A stretch of DNA of 54,803 bases from Prevotella sp. (lineage in GTDB: Bacteria; Bacteroidota; Bacteroidia; Bacteroidales; Bacteroidaceae). Below the pieces are notes generated by a model, which was not told the origin of the DNA, made no database searches, and worked only from the letters and a program-made list of their open reading frames with translations. The translations under genes and the position numbers were made by a program. Shown in pieces: positions 36,680 through 43,194 of the stretch (position 1 is its first letter; every line of letters starts with the position of its first letter). The DNA lies in NCBI GenBank assembly GCA_017475265.1, contig JAFVFY010000057.1, positions 1 to 54,803 of the forward strand, written 5' to 3'.

Positions 36680-37975
36680 ATGAAGAAAACATCAATATGC
36701 ACCATATTGCTGCTTGCCGTGGCCCTTCTGGCCAATGCCCAGCCTGGCAGCAAGTCGCCCTATAGCCAGTATGGCTTGGGAGCTTTAGGCGACCAGTCGC
36801 AGAGCTTCAGCCGGGGAATGAACGGCGTGGGCCTGGCCCTGAGAAAGGGAAACATCTCCAACACGCTGAACCCCGCATCCTATTCTGCCATCGACTCGCT
36901 GACAATGCTCTTCGACATCGCCATGGCTGGGCAAGTGACTAATTATAAGGAACATGGGACTAGCGTGAACGCCAAGGGTGCAACCTTTGAATACATCGTG
37001 GGTACTTTCCGGCTGAGGAAGAACGTGGGCATGACCTTCGGCATCCTGCCTTACTCTACCATCGACTATGAGTACTACACTAGCCAGTTCCTTGACAACA
37101 CCAACGGTACCATCGGCGAGAACTATACTGGTTCGGGCGGTCTGCACCAGGCCATGCTCGGCATAGGCTGGCGGGTTGTCAAGCCGTTGTCAGTAGGTGT
37201 CAATGTGGCCTACCTCTGGGGCAAGCAGAACAAGACGGTGTCGTCGAGCAGTACGACATACATCAACTCCCTGTCGAAGAACTACAATGCACTCTTCAAC
37301 AGCTATAACGTTCAGGTAGGACTGCAATGGGAACAACCGCTGTCGAGGAAGGATGCGCTCACCATAGGCGCCACCTACACTCTAGGCCATACGCTGAATG
37401 CTAACGCGAACTGCCTTATCATCAACACCAACTCGGCCACCAGCAACCGCGACACCACCACCTTCGTCGTGGAGAACGGCTTTGCCATTCCCCATTCCTT
37501 CGGTATCGGTCTGGGCTATTCTCATGGCGAGAGCCTCTTCGTGGGAGCCGACGCTACCCTACAGAAGTGGGGCAATATAGACTATCCTGACTACGATGCT
37601 GAGAAGGGGCTCTATGTCAAGAAGAGTGGGCTGCTCAAGGACCGCTATCAGGTGAACGTGGGTGCCGACTATGTACCCAACACCATGAGCCGTAACTATT
37701 TCAACCGCGTGCATTATCGCGTGGGAGCCGGCTATACCACTCCTTACTATAAGGTCAACGGACAAGATGGTCCTAAGGAGCTGAGCATCAGCGCAGGTTT
37801 CGGGTTTCCGTTACAGAATTCATGGAACGTCAGAGGCAACATGAAGCCCGTGCTCCACATCAGTGCACAGTGGACGCGCTCGGCAGCCACCGACCTCATC
37901 ACGGAGAATACCTTCCGCATCAACATCGGCCTGACATTCAACGAAAGATGGTTTGCAAAGTGGAAAGTAAACTGA
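36680..37975 (+). CDS. Outer-membrane beta-barrel protein (FadL/OmpP1-like)
   Basis: 431 residues, signal peptide ending LLANAQ. The mature N-terminus SPYSQYGLGALGDQSQSFSRGMNGVGLALR and SNTLNPASYSAIDSLTMLFD resemble the Asn-Pro-Ala signature of FadL-type long-chain transporters and related Bacteroidetes barrels. The remainder alternates in beta strands, ending RINIGLTFNERWFAKWKVN. It lies directly upstream of lptC, an arrangement I recognise from other Bacteroidales, so a role in envelope lipid handling is plausible but not proven. No catalytic motif. Confidence 0.7.
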   Translation: MKKTSICTILLLAVALLANAQPGSKSPYSQYGLGALGDQSQSFSRGMNGVGLALRKGNISNTLNPASYSAIDSLTMLFDIAMAGQVTNYKEHGTSVNAKGATFEYIVGTFRLRKNVGMTFGILPYSTIDYEYYTSQFLDNTNGTIGENYTGSGGLHQAMLGIGWRVVKPLSVGVNVAYLWGKQNKTVSSSSTTYINSLSKNYNALFNSYNVQVGLQWEQPLSRKDALTIGATYTLGHTLNANANCLIINTNSATSNRDTTTFVVENGFAIPHSFGIGLGYSHGESLFVGADATLQKWGNIDYPDYDAEKGLYVKKSGLLKDRYQVNVGADYVPNTMSRNYFNRVHYRVGAGYTTPYYKVNGQDGPKELSISAGFGFPLQNSWNVRGNMKPVLHISAQWTRSAATDLITENTFRINIGLTFNERWFAKWKVN

Positions 37976-37978
37976 TGC

Positions 37979-38043
37979 GGCCTGCGGCCTAAATGATAAA
38001 TGATAAATGAAAAATGAGAAATGAAAAATGATAAATGAGAAAT
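37979..38043 (+). repeat. GGCC palindrome and GATAAAT array (7 units) before lptC
   Basis: GGCC-TGC-GGCC (37979-37989) then TAAAT and seven 7-bp units: GATAAAT, GATAAAT, GAAAAAT, GAGAAAT, GAAAAAT, GATAAAT, GAGAAAT (37995-38043). The last units contain the lptC start region. The palindrome begins three bases after the stop codon of the preceding gene. Confidence 0.95.
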
Positions 38044-38781
38044 ATGATTACTTTCAAAATGACGCGTATGGATGAATCTTTGCGGAGAGCAGCCATAGCA
38101 ACCATATTTGTTATTTCTCTTTTTTCATTTTCCACTTCGTCCTGTACCGAACCCCACGAGCACACGGCACGTGCCATCAACCCCGAAGACTCGGCCAGCA
38201 TCATGGTGAGCTACGGAGTAAACACCCTTATTAGCGACTCTGGTGTGATAAAATATCGCATCGTTACCGAGCGGTGGGAGGTGAACACTGTGCGCCAGCC
38301 CTCGCGGTGGGAGTTTATGAAGGGAATCTTCTTCGAACAGTTCGATGAGCAGTTCCACGTACAGGGTTACATACAGGCCGACACTGCCTGGTACTTTGAC
38401 CAGCAGCGGCTGTGGAAGCTGCGCGGAAGGGTTAACCTCCGCAACAACAACGGACTGATATACACCAGCGAAGAACTGTACTGGGACGGTGTTCGCCATG
38501 AGTTCTACTCTACTGTGTTCTCACGTGTCGTAACACCAGAACGCACCATGGAGGGAACCTACTTCCGCAGCGACGAGAAGATGGACCACTATCTCGTGAC
38601 CAACTCCAAAGGCTCGTTCATTGCCTCGGACTTCGACCCGGAACCTGACCCTGCCGACACCGCGACAATCGTTCCCGCTGGTACTACTGTCACCACCGTA
38701 TCGCCCACGACTGTCACTCCTCCCGCGTCGGGCAGTTCACCTGCCGTCACGGCAGATACAATCTCCAACCCGAAACCATGA
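38035..38781 (+). CDS. lptC: LPS export periplasmic protein LptC
   Basis: 248 residues with start at 38035, or fewer from ATGs at 38044, 38059 or 38068. A lipobox-like STSSC (Cys about 37) suggests a lipoprotein or membrane-anchored form. The fold part SGVIKYRIVTERWEVN, KGIFFEQFDEQFHVQGYIQADTAWYFDQQRLWKLRGRVNLRNNNG and YTSEELYWDGVRHEFYS matches the beta-jellyroll of LptC, which hands LPS from LptB2FG to LptA. A Pro/Thr-rich tail of about 45 residues follows. The hydrophobic core IFVISLFSFSTSS is made by degenerate 7-bp units. The stop overlaps the next gene by four bases. Confidence 0.8.
   Translation: MRNMITFKMTRMDESLRRAAIATIFVISLFSFSTSSCTEPHEHTARAINPEDSASIMVSYGVNTLISDSGVIKYRIVTERWEVNTVRQPSRWEFMKGIFFEQFDEQFHVQGYIQADTAWYFDQQRLWKLRGRVNLRNNNGLIYTSEELYWDGVRHEFYSTVFSRVVTPERTMEGTYFRSDEKMDHYLVTNSKGSFIASDFDPEPDPADTATIVPAGTTVTTVSPTTVTPPASGSSPAVTADTISNPKP
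38106..38133 (+). repeat. Degenerate inverse GATAAAT array in the lptC signal sequence
   Basis: ATTTGTT, ATTTCTC, TTTTTTC, ATTTTCC: four units of the inverse family, encoding IFVISLFSFS. They could pair with the array at 37995-38043. Confidence 0.7.
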
Positions 38782-40058
38782 CAGCACTCATCGTATGTAT
38801 CATCATCGCCATGCTCTTCTCTGCCTTTTTCTCAGGTATGGAGATAGCCTTCGTGAGCAGCAACCGTCTGCTCGCGGAGGTATCTCGTGAAAAGAATGGC
38901 CTAGCGCAAAGGGCTATCGCGCTCTTCTACCGACATCCCAATAACTTTGTCTCGACCATGCTTGTGGGCAATAATATCGCCCTCGTGGTCTACGGTATTC
39001 TCTTTGCCAAGATTTTCGACACGACGCTCTTCTACGGCCTAGACCCAGCCACCCGCGTTACTGTCGACACGTTGTTGTCTACCCTTGTGGTGCTCTTTAC
39101 CGGAGAGTTCCTGCCCAAGACCATCTTCAAGAGTAACCCCAACACCATGCTCACCCTCTTTGCCCTGCCGGCATGGGTGTGCTATGTGGTGCTCTATCCC
39201 ATATCGCGCTTTGCCACGCTGCTCTCCAAAGGGCTGTTGCGGCTCTTCGGCGTGCGTATGGACAAGACGTCTGATGACCATGAGTTTACCAAAGTAGACC
39301 TCGACTATCTGGTGCAAACGAGCATTGACAATGCCCGCAATGAGGATGACATAGAAGAGGAGGTGAAGATTTTCCAGAACGCCCTTGACTTCAGCGATAC
39401 GAAGGTGCGCGACTGCATGGTGCCCCGCACGGAGATTGATGCCATCGAGGATGATGCCACCATCGACGAGCTGAAACAGAAGTTCGTGGAGAGCGGGCAC
39501 TCGAAGATTGTGGTCTACCACGAGGACATCGACCATATCATAGGCTATATACACTCCTCGGAGATGTTCCGGTTGAAACCCTCAAATCTCAATGCTCAAA
39601 TCTCAACGCTCAAATCACAAATATCATCCATCTCCTTCGTCCCTGAGACGATGCTGGCCTCAAAGCTGATGAAGCAGCTGATGCAGCAGAAACGTTCGCT
39701 GGCCGTGGTGGTCGACGAGTTCGGAGGCACTAGCGGACTGGTGGCCTTGGAAGACATCGTAGAAGAAATCTTCGGCGACATTGAGGACGAACACGACTCC
39801 ACGAAATACGTGGCTAAACGACTTGACAATGGTGAATACCTGCTCTCCGCCCGACTGGAAATCGAGAAAGTGAACGAACTCTTCGACCTTTCGCTGCCCG
39901 AAAGCGATGACTATATGACCGTCGGCGGACTCATACTCCATGAGTACCAGAGCTTCCCGAAGCTTAACGAGGTGGTCACCATTGACGACACCTTCGACTT
40001 CAAGATTATCAAGAGCAGCGCGACGAAGATTGAGCTTGTACGTCTAAAAATTCATTAA
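38778..40058 (+). CDS. CNNM/CorC (hemolysin C-like) membrane protein
   Basis: 426 residues. N-terminal DUF21/CNNM membrane domain with three or four helices (IIAMLFSAFFSGMEIAFVSSN, LLSTLVVLFTGEFLPKTIFKSN), two CBS domains (about 205-330; VPRTEIDAIEDDATIDELKQKF and SLAVVVDEFGGTSGLVALEDIVEEIFGDI) and a C-terminal CorC_HlyC domain (LLSARLEIEKVNELF). The family is linked to magnesium or cobalt efflux; GldE in gliding Bacteroidetes is related. A six-unit 7-bp array at 39581-39622 adds about 14 residues (KPSNLNAQISTLKSQ) in the linker between the CBS halves. It starts four bases before the lptC stop. Confidence 0.85.
   Translation: MTALIVCIIIAMLFSAFFSGMEIAFVSSNRLLAEVSREKNGLAQRAIALFYRHPNNFVSTMLVGNNIALVVYGILFAKIFDTTLFYGLDPATRVTVDTLLSTLVVLFTGEFLPKTIFKSNPNTMLTLFALPAWVCYVVLYPISRFATLLSKGLLRLFGVRMDKTSDDHEFTKVDLDYLVQTSIDNARNEDDIEEEVKIFQNALDFSDTKVRDCMVPRTEIDAIEDDATIDELKQKFVESGHSKIVVYHEDIDHIIGYIHSSEMFRLKPSNLNAQISTLKSQISSISFVPETMLASKLMKQLMQQKRSLAVVVDEFGGTSGLVALEDIVEEIFGDIEDEHDSTKYVAKRLDNGEYLLSARLEIEKVNELFDLSLPESDDYMTVGGLILHEYQSFPKLNEVVTIDDTFDFKIIKSSATKIELVRLKIH
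39581..39622 (+). repeat. In-gene CTCAAAT array in the CBS linker (6 units)
   Basis: CTCAAAT, CTCAATG, CTCAAAT, CTCAACG, CTCAAAT, CACAAAT; 42 bases, exactly two turns of the 21-base coding cycle, so the frame is kept. Confidence 0.95.
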
Positions 40059-40086
40059 ATACTTTTCCCTTTTCATTATTTATTCG

Positions 40087-40094
40087 TATTTTTG
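40087..40094 (+). promoter_or_regulatory. -7 element of rlmN
   Basis: TATTTTTG, 22 bases before the start codon. No good -33 is seen. Confidence 0.45.
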
Positions 40095-40116
40095 CACAAT
40101 AATATAATATAGTAGT

Positions 40117-41208
40117 ATGAACGAGGAGCGTAAAGTGCTTATGGGAATGACCACCGCCGAACTGAAGGAGGTGGCCCGCCAGCTGGGTATGCCCGCCTTT
40201 ACTGGTGGACAGATAGCCCAGTGGCTATACCAGAAGCACGTGACCTCCATCGACGGGATGACGAACATCTCGAAGCAGAACCGTGAACTGCTTGCCGAGC
40301 ACTACACCGTTGGCGCCATGCCGCCCATCGACTGCCAGCGCTCCAGCGACGGCACGGTGAAATATCTCTTCCCCGTCCGTTGTTCCGTATGCTGCGCAAG
40401 TAGCGCAGCCCACCCCGACAACCGCTTCGTGGAGACCGTATTCATCCCCGATGGCGAGCGGGCCACGCTCTGTGTCTCCTGTCAGGTGGGCTGCAAGATG
40501 AACTGCCTTTTCTGCCAGACGGGTAAGCAAGGATGGCAGGGCGACCTGACAGCCGCCGACATCCTGAACCAGATTTACTCTCTTCCAGAGCGCGACCGTC
40601 TGACGAACATCGTGTTCATGGGGCAGGGTGAACCGATGGACAATCTCGATGCCGTGCTCCGTGCAACGGAGATTCTCACAGTTGCCAACGGCTATGCCTG
40701 GAGTCCCAAGCGTATTACCGTGAGCAGTGTCGGCGTGAAAAACAAGCTGAAGCGATTCCTCGACGAGAGCCAATGCCACGTAGCCATATCGATGCACTCA
40801 CCGTTGTCCGACCAGCGTCTACAGCTCATGCCCGCCGAGAAGGCCATGCCCATAGAAGAGACCGTGAGGCTGCTTCGCCAGTATGATTTCACCCACCAGC
40901 GTCGCTGTTCCTTCGAGTACATCTGTTTCGCCGGACTGAACGACACCCCTGCCCACGCCCGTTCCATTGTGAAGCTGCTGAGTGGACTGGAGTGCCGGGT
41001 GAACCTCATCCGTTTCCACCAGATACATGGTGTAGACCTTCCCGGAAGTGACGAACGGCGCATGGAACAGTTGCGTGACACGCTTACCCGTCACGGCATT
41101 ACCACTACAATTCGCGCCAGCCGCGGCCAGGACATCCTTGCCGCCTGCGGACTGCTATCAACTGCTGCCTCTAGTCCCCTAAGTTCTTGCCAAGGCAAGC
41201 GTCCTTAG
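40117..41208 (+). CDS. rlmN: 23S rRNA (adenine-2503-C2)-methyltransferase
   Basis: 363 residues, slightly longer than usual. A radical-SAM enzyme that methylates A2503 of 23S rRNA and also A37 of some tRNAs. The cluster motif is GCKMNCLFC (Cys-x3-Cys-x2-Cys, near 128-136); the second catalytic Cys is in DILAACGLL near the end. FMGQGEPMDN and RITVSSVGV are also typical. Two oddities: the stretch RCSVCCASSAAHPD (about 89-102), where family members have a short turn, is encoded by a small hairpin GCTGCGC-AAGTA-GCGCAGC; and the last 16 or so residues (STAASSPLSSCQGKRP) are encoded by a palindromic element that supplies the stop codon. Confidence 0.92.
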   Translation: MNEERKVLMGMTTAELKEVARQLGMPAFTGGQIAQWLYQKHVTSIDGMTNISKQNRELLAEHYTVGAMPPIDCQRSSDGTVKYLFPVRCSVCCASSAAHPDNRFVETVFIPDGERATLCVSCQVGCKMNCLFCQTGKQGWQGDLTAADILNQIYSLPERDRLTNIVFMGQGEPMDNLDAVLRATEILTVANGYAWSPKRITVSSVGVKNKLKRFLDESQCHVAISMHSPLSDQRLQLMPAEKAMPIEETVRLLRQYDFTHQRRCSFEYICFAGLNDTPAHARSIVKLLSGLECRVNLIRFHQIHGVDLPGSDERRMEQLRDTLTRHGITTTIRASRGQDILAACGLLSTAASSPLSSCQGKRP

Positions 41209-41320
41209 GCCGAGCGAAGGGATGGGGGTCTGAACAAGCGCAGGCTCCCACATTACTAACCTCAATAGAAAATGGTTTGATAAACGCTTGTTCAGACCTC
41301 CGCCCCCTAGCTTAGGGGGA
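41171..41320. repeat. Nested palindromic element over the rlmN end and pdxA leader
   Basis: Outer arms TCCCCTAAG (41175-41183) and CTTAGGGGA (41311-41319); inner arms GGTCTGAACAAGCG (41227-41240) and CGCTTGTTCAGACC (41285-41298), both perfect. CTTGCC-AA-GGCAAG at 41186-41199 and GCGTCC-TTAGGCCGAGCGA recur in similar form at 28296-28330. It provides the rlmN stop codon and almost the whole 120-base gap before pdxA. Confidence 0.8.
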
Positions 41321-41328
41321 CATATACA

Positions 41329-42459
41329 ATGGATAATAAAAACAGAAGACCCCGCGTAGCAATCACCCACGGCGACACTAACGGCGTGGGCTATGAAGTG
41401 ATACTGAAAGCATTTGCCGATCCTGCCATCCTAGAGCTGTGCACACCCATCGTCTACGGTTCGCCCAAGGTGGCCGCCTATCACAATAAGGTCCTCGGAC
41501 TGGACACTCCCTTCACCATCATTGCTAATGCCAGTGAGGCCAAGGATGACCAGTTGAACCTGCTCACTACCTTCGACGAGGAGATAAATATTGACCTGGG
41601 ACAACCCACCCCGGAGTCGGCACAGGCAGCCCTGAAGGCTCTCGACCGTGCCCTTAACGACTATGGCAAAGGTCTTTACGATGTGCTCGTCACCGCTCCC
41701 GTATTCAAGAACAGCATCAAGGACTTCAACGGCCACACCGCCTACATCGAGAGCAAGATTGGCGAGGGTCGGCATGGTCTTACCATCCTGATGAACGATG
41801 ACCTGCGCGTGTCTCTTGTGACCAACAACGTGGCCATCAAGGACATTGCCGAGGCCATCACCAAGCAGAAGATTATGGACAAGGCAATGCTCTTCCATCA
41901 GGCCCTGCGTCGTGACCTGCGTGTGAGCAGTCCGCGCATTGCCGTGTTGTCGCTCAATCCCCGCTGCGGTGAGGACGGTGTGCTGGGCACCGAAGAACAG
42001 GAAATCATCATTCCCGCCATCAACGAGCTGATAGGAAAAGGGCTGCAAGTGTTTGGTCCATACGCCGCCGATGACTTCTTTGGTCGCAGCAGCTACTACC
42101 GTTTCGACGGTGTGTTGGCCATGTATCACGATCAGGGCCAGACTCCCTTCAAGGCCGTGGCCTACGAAAACGGAGTGCGCTTTACTACTGGTCTGCCATT
42201 AGTACGCACGGCACCTGCCCATGGGGCAAACTTCTCTGCTGCCGGAAAGGGCATCACCGACGAACAGTCTCTGCGCAACGCCATCTATGCGGCTATCGAC
42301 GTGTGGCGTAACCGTCAGAACTATGACGAACCCCTGCAGAATCCGTTGCCCAAGCTCTACCATGAGCGCCGCGATGAAAGCGAGAAAGTGCGCTTCAGTC
42401 AGCCGAAGCCACGTGAGCAATTCCCCAAACGAACAAATGACCAAGCTCCAAACGACTAA
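41329..42459 (+). CDS. pdxA: 4-hydroxythreonine-4-phosphate dehydrogenase
   Basis: 376 residues (usual 330-365). NAD-dependent, metal-binding enzyme of the DXP-dependent pyridoxal phosphate pathway. Motifs: ITHGDTNGVGYEV at the start, VTAPVFKNSI, FNGHTAYIE, and metal/substrate residues in MYHDQGQTPFKAV (His near 266) and FTTGLPLVRTAPAHGAN. The C-terminal 35 residues are polar and may be an extension. No promoter is clear; the region upstream is the palindromic element. Its stop codon overlaps that of the phosphatase relic on the other strand. Confidence 0.92.
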   Translation: MDNKNRRPRVAITHGDTNGVGYEVILKAFADPAILELCTPIVYGSPKVAAYHNKVLGLDTPFTIIANASEAKDDQLNLLTTFDEEINIDLGQPTPESAQAALKALDRALNDYGKGLYDVLVTAPVFKNSIKDFNGHTAYIESKIGEGRHGLTILMNDDLRVSLVTNNVAIKDIAEAITKQKIMDKAMLFHQALRRDLRVSSPRIAVLSLNPRCGEDGVLGTEEQEIIIPAINELIGKGLQVFGPYAADDFFGRSSYYRFDGVLAMYHDQGQTPFKAVAYENGVRFTTGLPLVRTAPAHGANFSAAGKGITDEQSLRNAIYAAIDVWRNRQNYDEPLQNPLPKLYHERRDESEKVRFSQPKPREQFPKRTNDQAPND

Positions 42460-42737
42460 AAAAGCGGCTCTGCTGAACAGGCATTAGGAGCACGTACCCG
42501 CATGATGCGAGCCAGTGTGGGGGCTATGCGGTCGGTAGTCACAGGTTGTAACACCCGCATAGCCTCCACATTTGCGCCATAGAAAATGATGGGAAACTGG
42601 ATCTCATATGCTGTCTCCAATGGCTGAGCTATCTCGGTAACATGCTTTATGTTGATAGCCTATTGACGATTCTTTCTGTCGGCGATATAAGTAAGGTTGT
42701 ATAGGTGACTGAGTTCGCCCGTGGCGGTATCTACAAT
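42456..42737 (-). pseudogene. C-terminal relic of an alkaline phosphatase-family protein
   Basis: On the minus strand this reads IVDTATGELSHLYNLTYIADRKNRQ, an in-frame TAG stop, then AINIKHVTEIAQPLETAYEIQ, PIIFYGANVEAM, QPVTTDRIAPTLARIM and RAPNACSAEPLF. The Thr-Thr-Asp-x-Ile-Ala-Pro-Thr-Leu pattern is that of type I phosphodiesterase/alkaline phosphatase proteins near their C-terminus. All upstream parts, including the metal-binding N-terminus, are gone: a further stop lies right upstream. It ends within the pdxA stop codon. Non-functional. Confidence 0.65.
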
Positions 42738-42833
42738 CCTTTAATTTAGTAGGTGCATCGCTGTCATATATGTTAATTTATTTCTGTTTGAGTTAAAAAA
42801 TGTTCATTTTCTTTTTTGTATTCATTTTTTTTC

Positions 42834-42841
42834 TAAATTTG
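42834..42841 (+). promoter_or_regulatory. -7 element of the C10 peptidase leader
   Basis: TAAATTTG, a fair TAnnTTTG box. If used, transcription would start near 42848 and give a leader of about 345 bases before the peptidase gene. A TTTG at 42815-42818 is too close (15 bases). Confidence 0.5.
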
Positions 42842-42856
42842 CAGCATCGTTTGTTA

Positions 42857-43116
42857 GCCCATTAGTGGGCGGCGGGCGGTCTTATATATAAGAAGGACGT
42901 TTTCGAACGTCTGTCGTTGTGAGCCAAGAACTTCGCAAACTCTTAACATCACAACAGGCAGATGACAGCGAAACGTCTACGTAGTACGTTTTACATATAT
43001 TTTATATATTTGCGTACTGGCGTGGGCTAACTGCGTTGTCTATCCTGTGTGATGTGGGCAATGCGAAGGCCTTTGGCTCCAGGGTAGGCGAGAGAAACAG
43101 ACACCTACGCCTTTTT
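42857..43116 (+). ncRNA. Candidate structured leader RNA upstream of the C10 peptidase
   Basis: No gene is seen in this gap. Perfect or near-perfect stems follow one another: GCCCA-TTAG-TGGGC (42857-42870); CTTATATATAAG; GACGTT-TTCG-AACGTC (42896-42911); CTGTC and GTTGTGA pairing with TCACAAC and GACAG (42911-42968); AGTACG with CGTACT (42983-43018); GGCGTGGG with CCTACGCC (43019-43026/43104-43111), followed by five T. Inside the last stem, GCGTTG (43033-43038)/CAATGC (43059-43064) crosses CTATCCTG (43040-43047)/CAGGGTAG (43080-43087), as in an H-type pseudoknot or two alternative folds. The U-run would fit an attenuator, or the 3' end of a small RNA. I do not recognise the family. Confidence 0.5.
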
Positions 43117-43194
43117 GTATATCTGTCAGAAAAACAACTTGGGAACTTATATAAATGGTCTGTAAGTGGTGTTTGCAGAACCTTTTAACATACT

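Noticed and set aside
42857-43116. tmRNA, RNase P RNA, SRP RNA or 6S RNA
   Set aside because: I do not see the conserved cores I know for these RNAs, and the position as leader of a peptidase gene does not suggest them. 6S cannot be excluded by eye, but the expected long open central bubble is not evident.
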